Shown here one piece after another: positions 7,421-15,742 of a DNA stretch of 55,215 nucleotides. Made by a program: the position numbers and the translations under genes. Numbering within the stretch: the first letter of the stretch is position 1; each line of letters opens with the position of its first letter. The stretch comes from Rubrivivax sp. GTDB taxonomy: Bacteria; Pseudomonadota; Gammaproteobacteria; Burkholderiales; Burkholderiaceae_C. Below the pieces are notes generated by a model, which ran no database searches, was not told the origin of the DNA, and saw only the letters and a program-made list of their open reading frames with translations. The stretch is taken from assembly GCA_014859905.1 (NCBI GenBank), contig JACZKT010000009.1:1-55215 (forward strand), in the 5' to 3' direction.

Positions 7421-8677
7421 ATGCCCAAGAATCTGTTCCCGCTGGACAACAGTAAGAAGTTCACCAACCAGAAGCACGTCGGCCACAACCGGTGGCACCC
7501 TGACATTCCGGCGAACGTGACCGTGAAGCCGGGCGAGGTCTTCCGCGCGGATTGCCGTGAATGGTTCGACGGCGCCATCAAGAACGATGACTCTGCGGAC
7601 GACATCCGCAATGCCCCGCTCGCAGGCGTGCACGTTCTGTCCGGTCCCTTCCGAGTCGAGGGGGCGGAGCCAGGCGACCTGCTGATTGTCGACATCCTCG
7701 AGATTGACTCCTGTGATCAGGAAGACTCCGGGCCCTTCTCGGGCATGGGTTGGGGCTACACGGGCGTGTTCGCCAACAAGAACGGTGGCGGCTTCCTCAC
7801 CGAGCGCTTTCCGGATGCCTACAAGGTGATCTGGGACTTCAATGGCGACGTTGCCACGTCGCGCCATATTCCGGAGTGCTCCTACGTGGGCATCCACCAC
7901 CCAGGCCTGATGGGCACCGCGCCATCCGCCGAACTATTGGCGAGGTGGACGAAGCGCGAAACCGCACTGATCGCAACCGACCCGTACCGTGTGCCGCCGC
8001 TGGCCCTGCCGCCGCTACCCGACAGTGCAATCCTGGGTTCGCTCAAGGGTGCCGACTTCGAGCGCGTCGCCAAGGAGGCGGCACGGACTGCCCCGCCGCG
8101 CGAGAACGGCGGCAACCAGGACATCAAGAACCTGACGGCGGGGAGTCGGGTCTTCTATCCGGTCTTCGTCTCCGGGGCCAACCTTTCGTTCGGCGACCTG
8201 CACTTCTCGCAGGGCGACGGCGAGATCACGTTCTGCGGCGCGATCGAGATGGGCGGATTCATGGATCTGCGCGTCGACGTGATCAAGGGCGGGATGGAGA
8301 AATACGGCGTGCGCGAGAACGCCATCTTCATGCCCGGGCTGCGTGATCCGCAGTATTCCGAGTGGATCGCTTTCTCCGGCGTCTCGGTGGACAGCAAGGG
8401 CAAGCAGCACTACCTCGACTCGTGGCTGGCCTACCAGAACGCCTGCAATCACGCCATCGACTACCTGATGAAGTTCGGCTACACGGACATCCAGGCCTAC
8501 ATGATTCTCGGGACGGCGCCGGTCGAGGGACGTCTGTCCGGCGTGGTGGATATCCCGAACGCGTGCTCCACGATCTACATCCCCCGGTCGATCTTCGATT
8601 TCGATATTCGACCGTCGGCGAGCGGAAAGCCGCACCAGGTGAAGCAGGGCATGCAAGTGCCCCGCTCACCGAACTGA
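7421..8677 (+). CDS. fmdA: Formamidase (FmdA/AmdA acetamidase-formamidase family)
   Basis: A 418-residue cytosolic enzyme hydrolysing formamide to formate and ammonia. Family landmarks: the N-terminal NRWHPDIPANVTVKPGEVF, the DILEID/GMGWGYTG segment, HIPECSYVGIHHPGLMGTAPS, the central NGGNQDIKNL loop and the FSQGDGEITFCGAIEMGG core. The length fits FmdA (about 410). The ATG at 7421 is preferred over the long upstream extension of the track, which is non-homologous. It lies between an fmdB-like gene and an amide channel, with a formate dehydrogenase downstream, which supports formamide rather than acetamide as the natural substrate. Acetamide or another short amide cannot be excluded by sequence alone. 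Confidence 0.93.
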   Translation: MPKNLFPLDNSKKFTNQKHVGHNRWHPDIPANVTVKPGEVFRADCREWFDGAIKNDDSADDIRNAPLAGVHVLSGPFRVEGAEPGDLLIVDILEIDSCDQEDSGPFSGMGWGYTGVFANKNGGGFLTERFPDAYKVIWDFNGDVATSRHIPECSYVGIHHPGLMGTAPSAELLARWTKRETALIATDPYRVPPLALPPLPDSAILGSLKGADFERVAKEAARTAPPRENGGNQDIKNLTAGSRVFYPVFVSGANLSFGDLHFSQGDGEITFCGAIEMGGFMDLRVDVIKGGMEKYGVRENAIFMPGLRDPQYSEWIAFSGVSVDSKGKQHYLDSWLAYQNACNHAIDYLMKFGYTDIQAYMILGTAPVEGRLSGVVDIPNACSTIYIPRSIFDFDIRPSASGKPHQVKQGMQVPRSPN

Positions 8678-8804
8678 TGCCGATGCCGCAGCGGCTCACG
8701 CCGCGGCGGTGTTCAAGGCTCGTCAAGTACGCGCAGGCTGTGTCCGGTACGGCGAGGCCGGGAGAGCCTGCACTGGCTCGCTACACGATTGAGGAGAACG
8801 CACC

Positions 8805-9317
8805 ATGCTGGGACTGGTCTTGTTTTACGTTGGCGCCGTGTTGTGTCTGAACGGGCTTTGGCTGCTCGGACGCATCGGCGACAACGAGATTGCTGTCATC
8901 GACATCTTCGTGGGCGGCATCACGCTGCTGGCGTCACTCTACCTCGCGTTTGGGCCGGGCTCCGACGCCGCTTCGATCAAGGCCGCCGCGTTGACGTTGA
9001 TGTTCACCTTCACCTACTTCTGGGTGGCGATGAATCGGTACAACGGGGCTGACGGGCGCGGATTGGGCTGGTTCTCCCTGTTTGTCGCAATCACCGCAGT
9101 GCCGGTCACGATCCAGACACTGAGCGGCGCGACCACCACATGGGGCACCTGGTTCGGCCTTTGCTGGGCTGCATGGGGCGTGCTGTGGTTCCTGTTCTTT
9201 CTTCTTCTGGTCGCCAAGAAGCCCATTGCCAAGCTTGCAGGTATGGTCGCCGTCGCCGAAGGCGTGTTGACCGGCTGGCTCCCTGGCTATCTGCTGCTCG
9301 ACGGGCTGATGAAGTAG
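8805..9317 (+). CDS. amiS: AmiS/UreI-family amide (urea) channel
   Basis: 170 residues, almost entirely six or seven hydrophobic helices: GLVLFYVGAVLCLNGLWLLG at the start, then EIAVIDIFVGGITLLASLY, TLMFTFTYFWVAMNRYNG, GLGWFSLFVAI, TTWGTWFGLCWAAWGVLW and a last helix ending in GWLPGYLLLDG. The NGLWLLG and W-rich signatures are those of AmiS and UreI, proton-independent amide or urea channels of the inner membrane. A strong Shine-Dalgarno (GAGGAGAAC) precedes the ATG. It follows formamidase by 127 bases and would admit formamide. The length equals the usual size for AmiS. Confidence 0.9.
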   Translation: MLGLVLFYVGAVLCLNGLWLLGRIGDNEIAVIDIFVGGITLLASLYLAFGPGSDAASIKAAALTLMFTFTYFWVAMNRYNGADGRGLGWFSLFVAITAVPVTIQTLSGATTTWGTWFGLCWAAWGVLWFLFFLLLVAKKPIAKLAGMVAVAEGVLTGWLPGYLLLDGLMK

Positions 9318-9363
9318 CCGCCTTGCCACCCTCGCACAGCCGACTGACTCCGGAACGATCGCA

Positions 9364-9382
9364 GATCGCGGTCACCGCGATC
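9364..9382. terminator. GC-rich hairpin after amiS
   Basis: GATCGCGG-TCA-CCGCGATC forms an 8-bp perfect stem with a 3-base loop, 46 bases past the amiS stop and before the second fmdB. No U-run follows. It may attenuate or process the transcript rather than end it, since the next genes point the same way. Confidence 0.4.
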
Positions 9383-9455
9383 GAACGGCGCCACCGAGAC
9401 AGGTGGGTTCCGAGTCGTCTGGCGAAGCTGAGTCGACCAAATAGGACCCGCGACA

Positions 9456-9692
9456 ATGCCGATGTATGACTACCATTGCGCAAGCTGTGGCGACTTCCGG
9501 GAATGCCGACCGATGACCGAGTCCCGAACGCCACAGCCTTGCCCAGTCTGCGGTGCGGCATCCGAGAGGACGCTCTCGGCCCCGTTCCTCGCTCGAGGTG
9601 ATCAGCCGCGGCGCGCTGCGAGCCATTCGCCCGGAAATGGGCGCGTACCGTGGCGCACGGCCTGCGGGCTCGGTTGTACGCATGCGCATTGA
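9456..9692 (+). CDS. fmdB: FmdB-like zinc-ribbon protein, second copy
   Basis: A 78-residue protein with a complete zinc ribbon: MPMYDYHCASCGDFRE, then PCPVCGAASERTLSAPF. Unlike the first copy both CxxC knuckles are present, so this is the better candidate for a functional metal-binding FmdB. It lies between amiS and the formate dehydrogenase genes. The C-terminal tail (GDQPRRAASHSPGN..) is low-complexity and not conserved. Having two diverged FmdB proteins in one cluster suggests a paralogous pair rather than a recent duplication. Confidence 0.8.
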   Translation: MPMYDYHCASCGDFRECRPMTESRTPQPCPVCGAASERTLSAPFLARGDQPRRAASHSPGNGRVPWRTACGLGCTHAH

Positions 9693-9905
9693 GCGGCTCT
9701 GTGGTTCGCTCGCCGAAATTGGGGGCAGGACCAATGGCGCGAAAGCCGGGCACTTGGTGCAGGCTTCGGTAGCTGCCAGTTCGGCGCCGCAAGATCCAGC
9801 TCGGCTGCCGCGCCCATGGCGTGGCTGTAAAACGCACAAGGCCCGCGATGCGACCCCGACCCGACCGCCGCCGGTTCGCACCCAGCCTGCGACCCCAACC
9901 TCAGC

Positions 9906-11609
9906 ATGAGCAGCCAAACGTTTTCCCTCGCAACGTTGAAGGTCGAGGTCTCGAAGCAGCGCAAACGCGAGGCGCCGAAAGGCCGGCAAGTCGATGCCCA
10001 GGCGCTCGAAGAAGTGCAGCGCCTGCTCGGCGCCGAACCGCGCCGGCGCGACCTTTTGATCGAGCACCTGCACAAGATTCAGGATAACGTCGGCCACCTG
10101 TCTTTGGCGCACCTCGCCGCGTTGGCGCACGAAATGCGGTTGGCGCAGACCGAGGTCTACGAGGTCGCGAGTTTTTATCACCACTTCGACATCGTCAGAG
10201 AAGGCGAGACTGCTCCACCCGCTTTGACGGTACGCGTCTGCGACGGCCTGTCGTGCGAGATGGCGGGTGCACGTGACCTGCTTGCACGTTTGCCACAGTT
10301 GCTTGCCAAGGACGTGCGCGTGATCGCCGCACCCTGCATCGGCCGCTGCGAGCAAGCGCCGGCGGTGGTCGTGGGGCGACACGCCGTGCCCAACGCGAGA
10401 TGCGAGGCGGTCGTCGCAAAGACGAAGGCGAGCGCAACGCGTCACCTGCCCGAAGGCCACATCGACTTCGCCGCCTACCAGGCCACAGGTGGATATGCAC
10501 TGCTGAAGGCCTGCAACGCGGGCACACGCGACGTCGAATCGGTCATCGCCACGCTGGAGCATTCGGGCCTGCGCGGCCTCGGTGGCGCGGGGTTTCCGAC
10601 CGGCCGCAAGTGGCGCATCGTGCGCGCCGAAGCGGCGCCGCGCCTGATGGCGGTGAACATCGACGAGGGTGAGCCCGGCACTTTCAAGGACCGCGTGTTG
10701 CTCGAACGCGACCCGCACCGCTTTCTCGAGGGCATGCTGATCGCGGCCTGGGCGGTGGACATCGCGCGCATCTACATCTACCTGCGCGACGAGTATCACG
10801 GCTGCCGCGCGCTGCTGGAGGCCGAGCTCGAGACGCTGCGCGCGCACCCGCCCGTCGCCGTGATGCCCGAGATCGTGCTGCGCCGCGGCGCTGGCGCCTA
10901 TATCTGCGGCGAGGAGTCGGCGATGATCGAGTCCATCGAGGGCAAGCGCGGCTTGCCGCGCTTGCGCCCACCCTACGTGGCGCAGGTGGGCCTGTTCGGC
11001 CGGCCGACGCTGGAGCACAACTTCGAGACCCTGTACTGGGTGCGCGAGTTGGTCGAGAAGGGGGGCGAGTGGTTCGCTTCGCACGGCCGAAACGGCCGCA
11101 GGGGCTTGCGTTCCTTTTCTGTCTCGGGCCGGGTGAGGGACCCGGGCGTCAAACTCGCACCTGCAGGCATCACGATCCAGGAGCTGATCGACGACCATTG
11201 CGGGGGCATGCAGGATGGCCACGCGTTCTACGCCTACCTGCCGGGTGGCGCCTCGGGCGGTATCCTGCCGGCGACGATGAACGACATCCCGCTCGACTTC
11301 GACACCCTGCAGCCCTATGGCTGTTTCATCGGTTCGGCGGCGGTGATCGTGCTGTCGGACCACGACACCGCCGTCGGCGCGGCGCGCAACATGATGCGCT
11401 TCTTCAAGCACGAGTCCTGCGGCCAGTGCACACCGTGCCGCATCGGCACCGCCAAGGCCTCGGCACTGATCGACAAGCCGCACTGGGATCTCGAACTGCT
11501 GGCCGACCTGTCGGCCGTCATGCGCGACGCTTCGATCTGCGGGCTCGGTCAGGCGGCACCGAACCCGGTCGACTGCGTGATGAAGTACTTTCCGCACGAG
11601 CTGGCTTGA
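9906..11609 (+). CDS. fdhB: NAD-linked formate dehydrogenase beta subunit (fused NuoE-NuoF type)
   Basis: 567 residues combining two complex-I-like modules. Residues about 20-165 form a NuoE-type thioredoxin-like [2Fe-2S] domain (VYEVASFYHHFD; Cys at CDGLSCEMAG and CIGRCEQAP). The rest is NuoF-type: FMN/NADH site GGAGFPTGRKW and NIDEGEPGTFKDR, GAYICGEESAMIESIEG, and [4Fe-4S] ligands ESCGQCTPCRIG. The fusion and length match the beta subunit of the tungsten/molybdenum formate dehydrogenase Fdh1 of methylotrophs, which passes electrons from the alpha subunit to NAD+. The alpha gene starts 16 bases after its stop. The first 20 residues are basic and unusual but there is no signal peptide, so the enzyme is cytosolic. 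Confidence 0.9.
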   Translation: MSSQTFSLATLKVEVSKQRKREAPKGRQVDAQALEEVQRLLGAEPRRRDLLIEHLHKIQDNVGHLSLAHLAALAHEMRLAQTEVYEVASFYHHFDIVREGETAPPALTVRVCDGLSCEMAGARDLLARLPQLLAKDVRVIAAPCIGRCEQAPAVVVGRHAVPNARCEAVVAKTKASATRHLPEGHIDFAAYQATGGYALLKACNAGTRDVESVIATLEHSGLRGLGGAGFPTGRKWRIVRAEAAPRLMAVNIDEGEPGTFKDRVLLERDPHRFLEGMLIAAWAVDIARIYIYLRDEYHGCRALLEAELETLRAHPPVAVMPEIVLRRGAGAYICGEESAMIESIEGKRGLPRLRPPYVAQVGLFGRPTLEHNFETLYWVRELVEKGGEWFASHGRNGRRGLRSFSVSGRVRDPGVKLAPAGITIQELIDDHCGGMQDGHAFYAYLPGGASGGILPATMNDIPLDFDTLQPYGCFIGSAAVIVLSDHDTAVGAARNMMRFFKHESCGQCTPCRIGTAKASALIDKPHWDLELLADLSAVMRDASICGLGQAAPNPVDCVMKYFPHELA

Positions 11610-11625
11610 CGCCGAGAACACGGTT

Positions 11626-14442
11626 ATGAACGCGATCACGCGGGACAAAGCGGACGGCCTGCAAGCGCCGTTTGTCACCTTCGAGCTCGACGGCCGCGAG
11701 GTGTTGGCCCGGGCGAGCGAGACCCTGATCGAGATCGCGCAGCGCGAAGGCGTGGCGATTCCGCACCTTTGCTACAAGCCGGGGCTGGACGCCGTCGGCA
11801 ACTGCCGCTCGTGCATGGTCGAGATCGCCGGCGAGCGCGTGCTGGCGCCGTCCTGCTGCCGCGCACCGACCGCCGGCATGAAGGTGACGACCGACAGTGA
11901 ACGGGTGCTGAAGTCGCAGAAGCTGGTGCTCGAGTTGCTGCTCGCCGACATGCCCGAGACGGCCTACACGCGGCACAACGAACTCGACGACTGGGCACGC
12001 AAGCTCGGCGTCGGCAAGCCGCGCTTCGAAGTGCGTGCGAAGGTCGCGCAGGACCTATCGCACCCCGCGATCGCGGTCAACCTCGACGCCTGCATCCAAT
12101 GCACCCGCTGCCTGCGCGCCTGCCGCGACGAACAGGTCAACGACGTGATCGGCCTGGCGTTCCGCGGCGAGCGGGCGAAGATCGTGTTCGACATGGACGA
12201 CGCAATGGGCGCATCGAGCTGTGTCGCCTGCGGCGAATGCGTGCAGGCCTGTCCGACCGGCGCCTTGATGCCGGCGCGCGCAGTGGCGCTCACGGTGCCC
12301 GACAGGCAGGTCGCATCGTTGTGCCCATACTGTGGTGTCGGCTGCCAGCTGACCTACCACGTCAAGGACAGCAAGATCCTGTTCGTCGAAGGTCGCGACG
12401 GCCCGGCCAACCGAGGACGGCTGTGCGTCAAGGGCCGCTACGGCTTCGACTACGCGCACCACCCGCACCGCCTCACAGTGCCGCTGATCCGGCGCACCGA
12501 CGTGCCGAAGACCGGCAACTTCGTGATGGACCCGGACCATGCGATGGACGTGTTCCGCGAAGCCACCTGGGAAGAAGCTCTCGACCTGGCCGCTGGCAGG
12601 CTCATGCAGATCCGCGACGCCCACGGCTGCAAGGCGCTCGCCGGGTTCGGCTCGGCCAAAGGCAGCAACGAAGAGGCCTACCTGTTCCAGAAGCTGGTGC
12701 GCACCGGCTTCGGCAGCAACAACGTCGACCATTGCACGCGGTTGTGCCATGCGTCGTCGGTGGTGGCGCTGCTCGAAGGCATCGGCTCGGGCGCGGTGTC
12801 GAACCCGGTGATGGATGTGATGAAGGCCGAGGTGGTGCTGCTCATAGGGGCCAACCCGGCGGTCAACCACCCGGTCGCGGCGACCTGGATCAAGAACGCC
12901 GTGCGCAATGGCACCCAGCTGATCGTCTGCGATCCGCGACGCTCCGATCTCGTGCGCATCGCGCACCGCTTCGTGCAGTTCAAGCCCGACACCGACGTCG
13001 CTCTGCTGAACGCGATGATGAACGTGATCGTGACCGAAGGCCTGGTGAACGAAGAGTTCATCGCCAGCCGCACCATCGGCTACGACGAACTGCGCCAGAA
13101 CGTCGAAGGCTACGGGCCGGAGGCAATGGCGCCGATTTGCGGCATCGACGCCGATTCAATCCGCCAGGTGGCGCGGCTGTTCGCCACCTCGAAGGCCTCG
13201 ATGATCCTGTGGGGCATGGGCATTTCGCAGCACGTGCACGGCACCGACAACGCGCGCTGCCTGATCGCTCTGTCGCTGATGACCGGTCAGATCGGCCGCC
13301 CCGGCACTGGGCTGCACCCGCTGCGCGGCCAGAACAACGTGCAGGGCGCGTCGGATGCGGGACTGATCCCGATGATGCTGCCCGACTACCAGCACGTGTC
13401 GCAGCCGGCGGTGCGCGCGAGCTTCGAGCGCGCCTGGAAGCTGCCGGCCGGCACGCTCGACGCTGAGCCCGGCCTGACCGTGGTCGAGGTCCTGCACGCC
13501 ATCAAGACCGGCGGCATCCGCGGCATGTACGTGATGGGCGAGAACCCGGCGATGTCGGACCCCGACGCCAACCGCGCACGCGAAGCGCTCGCCGCGCTCG
13601 AACACCTGGTCGTGCAGGACATCTTCCTGACCGAAACCGCCTACCTTGCCGACGTAGTGCTGCCGGCCAGCGCATTCCCCGAGAAGACCGGCAGTTTCAC
13701 CAACACCGACCGGTTGGTGCAGATCGGTCGCCAGGCCATCAACCCGCCTGGAGATGCGAGACAGGATCTGTGGATCATCCAGCAGATTGCGCTTCGCCTC
13801 GGCCTTGACTGGCGGTACGGCCACGTCTCTGAGGTGTTCGACGAGATGCGCCACACGATGCCCAGCATCGGCGGGATCACCTGGGAGAGGCTCGAACGCG
13901 AGCATGCCGTCACCTACCCGTGCCAGAGCGAGGGCGACCCCGGCGACCCGGTGGTCTTCACCGCCGGCTTCCCGCGAGAAGGTGGGCGCGCGCGCTTCGT
14001 GCCGGCAGACATCATCCCGGCCGACGAGCGGCCCGATGCAGAGTACCCGATGGTGCTGATCACGGGCCGCCAACTCGAGCACTGGCACACCGGCAGCATG
14101 ACCCGGCGCGCGGCCACGCTCGATGCGCTCGAGCCGGACCCGGTGGCTCTGGTGCACCCGCTCGACCTGGCCGCGATGGGCGGACGACCGGGCGATGTGG
14201 TGACGATCGCGTCACGCCGCGGCGAGGTCGTGCTGTACGCGCGCGCCGACGACGGCTCGCCGCGTGGCACCGTGTTCGTGCCGTTCTGCTACTACGAAGC
14301 AGCGATCAACCGGCTGACCAACGCGGCGCTTGACCCGTTCGCGAAGATCCCAGAGTTCAAGTACTGCGCGATCCGCGTTTCGTTGGGCGGGGTCGCGCCG
14401 GTGCAAGGCAGCTTCGGGGGTGGTCAGGCGGTGCCCGGTTGA
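11626..14442 (+). CDS. fdhA: NAD-linked formate dehydrogenase alpha subunit (catalytic, Mo/W-bis-MGD)
   Basis: 938 residues. N-terminal NuoG-like [2Fe-2S] domain (HLCYKPG, GNCRSCMVEIAG), the His/Cys cluster region, and a double ferredoxin segment (CIQCTRCLRACRDEQ; CVACGECVQACPTGAL). Next comes the molybdopterin oxidoreductase domain opening with CPYCGVGCQLTYH. The active-site region is NNVDHCTRLCHASSV, with Cys (not selenocysteine) as metal ligand and the adjacent catalytic His. The C-terminal MGD-binding fold holds HWHTGSMTRR. It oxidises formate to CO2. It runs in an operon with fdhB, downstream of formamidase, whose product is its substrate. No accessory fdhD or gamma/delta gene lies in the window. 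It ends 19 bases from a convergent regulator gene. Confidence 0.93.
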   Translation: MNAITRDKADGLQAPFVTFELDGREVLARASETLIEIAQREGVAIPHLCYKPGLDAVGNCRSCMVEIAGERVLAPSCCRAPTAGMKVTTDSERVLKSQKLVLELLLADMPETAYTRHNELDDWARKLGVGKPRFEVRAKVAQDLSHPAIAVNLDACIQCTRCLRACRDEQVNDVIGLAFRGERAKIVFDMDDAMGASSCVACGECVQACPTGALMPARAVALTVPDRQVASLCPYCGVGCQLTYHVKDSKILFVEGRDGPANRGRLCVKGRYGFDYAHHPHRLTVPLIRRTDVPKTGNFVMDPDHAMDVFREATWEEALDLAAGRLMQIRDAHGCKALAGFGSAKGSNEEAYLFQKLVRTGFGSNNVDHCTRLCHASSVVALLEGIGSGAVSNPVMDVMKAEVVLLIGANPAVNHPVAATWIKNAVRNGTQLIVCDPRRSDLVRIAHRFVQFKPDTDVALLNAMMNVIVTEGLVNEEFIASRTIGYDELRQNVEGYGPEAMAPICGIDADSIRQVARLFATSKASMILWGMGISQHVHGTDNARCLIALSLMTGQIGRPGTGLHPLRGQNNVQGASDAGLIPMMLPDYQHVSQPAVRASFERAWKLPAGTLDAEPGLTVVEVLHAIKTGGIRGMYVMGENPAMSDPDANRAREALAALEHLVVQDIFLTETAYLADVVLPASAFPEKTGSFTNTDRLVQIGRQAINPPGDARQDLWIIQQIALRLGLDWRYGHVSEVFDEMRHTMPSIGGITWERLEREHAVTYPCQSEGDPGDPVVFTAGFPREGGRARFVPADIIPADERPDAEYPMVLITGRQLEHWHTGSMTRRAATLDALEPDPVALVHPLDLAAMGGRPGDVVTIASRRGEVVLYARADDGSPRGTVFVPFCYYEAAINRLTNAALDPFAKIPEFKYCAIRVSLGGVAPVQGSFGGGQAVPG

Positions 14443-14461
14443 TCGGCGGCTCGTCTTTGCT

Positions 14462-15742
14462 TCAGTGGGATGCCTTGCGGCCGTTCATCAGGAACTCGTG
14501 CACGTCGGCAGGCGCGCAAGCGGGAGCCAGTGCATCGCCTTGACCCAGATCGCAGCCTTCCCACTTGAAGAACTGCGAGTCGCTGTCGGATGAGATGCCA
14601 TCTGCAATGGTCAAGATGTTCCACGTCTGCGCCAACGCAATCAACGAGCGCGCCATCGCCATCCGCTCTGGATCGACAGCCACCTCACGCACGAAGATGC
14701 GGTGAATCTTCAGCCGGTCGGGAACCAGGCGGCTCAGTTGCTGCAGCGAGATCGTCTGCGCGCCGAAATCGGTCAGCGTGAATGTCGCACCGAGCGAGCG
14801 CAGCGCCGCCACGGAGGCCCGCAGGTCGGCATCGCCGCTGAGCAAGGTCGCTTCATCGATGAGCAGGTCCAGCGCGCCAGGCGCCAGGCCGCTGTCGCGA
14901 ACCGTGCGCATGATGGCCTCAAGCGCAGCGCAGTCGCCCAGGCTTTGCGCGACCAGCGGTACCGACACCGTGACGGGTGCACCGAGACTGGCGCGCCATG
15001 ATCGCGCCCAGTAGCAGGCCTGTTCGAGCAGCCACAGGGCGATGCGGGTTCGTGCAGGGCCCTCGGCCAGTGCGTCGCCGACGCGCCCGGCCGGCAGCAG
15101 GCCCAGCGACGTCTTCCACTGCGGCACCAGCTCGATGCCGGTGACCTGGTTCGAGGCCATCGCGACCTCGGGCTGCGCCTGCATCAGGACCGACTCGCCT
15201 GCATGCATCCGCGCCAGTTCCATCGCCAAGAGGCTTCGCCCTGGGCCGAGCCCCTGCGGTATCGCAGACTGGACTTCTCGTTCTCGGCCAACACGCAGCG
15301 AACGCGCATGGCGATAACTTCTGAGCGCTGAAATGACGATCGAGTGCAGACGCTGCGACGTGATGTCGGTCTTCAGGAAGTAGCCGTTGATCTCGTAGCG
15401 CAGCACCACGTCGCGCTCGGGCGCCATGCCCGGCTGACCGGTGCGCAGCACAATCTGAACGTCGCTGTCGCGGAGCTGCTCGCGAACATGCTGCACCAGC
15501 GCGATGCCGGCATCGTCGGTCTCCATCACGACGTCGAGCAGGATCAGCGCCACGTCGCGGTGCTGCGCCAGGATTTCGCGCGCCTGAGCGGCAGAGCTGG
15601 CGCTGAGCAGTTCGACGTCACGGCCCTCGAAGCTCAGGCCGGACAGGATCAGGTTCGAAACCTCGTGGACGGCGGGCTCGTCGTCGACCAGCAAGACCCT
15701 CCAGCACGCCGCAAGGGCCGCGGCTTGGAATTCAGGGTTCAT
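14462..15742 (-). CDS. Response regulator with receiver and degenerate EAL domain
   Basis: About 426 residues from the ATG at 15742, chosen because it follows the kinase stop with an 11-base overlap. The receiver (residues about 15-140) has the acidic pair in WRVLLVDDEP, phospho-acceptor Asp in LILLDVVMETDD and Thr in IVLRTGQPG. A linker leads to an EAL-like fold (from about residue 215) in which the catalytic signature has been lost: EAL is ELVPQW, DDFGTGYSS is TDFGAQTIS, KID is KIH, and AEGVE is ADGIS. It should therefore not hydrolyse c-di-GMP and may be a binding or protein-interaction output. No DNA-binding domain is present. It is co-transcribed with the permease-kinase, its obvious partner. 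Confidence 0.85.
   Translation of the reverse strand: MNPEFQAAALAACWRVLLVDDEPAVHEVSNLILSGLSFEGRDVELLSASSAAQAREILAQHRDVALILLDVVMETDDAGIALVQHVREQLRDSDVQIVLRTGQPGMAPERDVVLRYEINGYFLKTDITSQRLHSIVISALRSYRHARSLRVGREREVQSAIPQGLGPGRSLLAMELARMHAGESVLMQAQPEVAMASNQVTGIELVPQWKTSLGLLPAGRVGDALAEGPARTRIALWLLEQACYWARSWRASLGAPVTVSVPLVAQSLGDCAALEAIMRTVRDSGLAPGALDLLIDEATLLSGDADLRASVAALRSLGATFTLTDFGAQTISLQQLSRLVPDRLKIHRIFVREVAVDPERMAMARSLIALAQTWNILTIADGISSDSDSQFFKWEGCDLGQGDALAPACAPADVHEFLMNGRKASH

Noticed and set aside
9372-11678. 768-residue minus-strand ORF
   Set aside because: Antisense to the formate dehydrogenase beta subunit; a GC-driven open frame.
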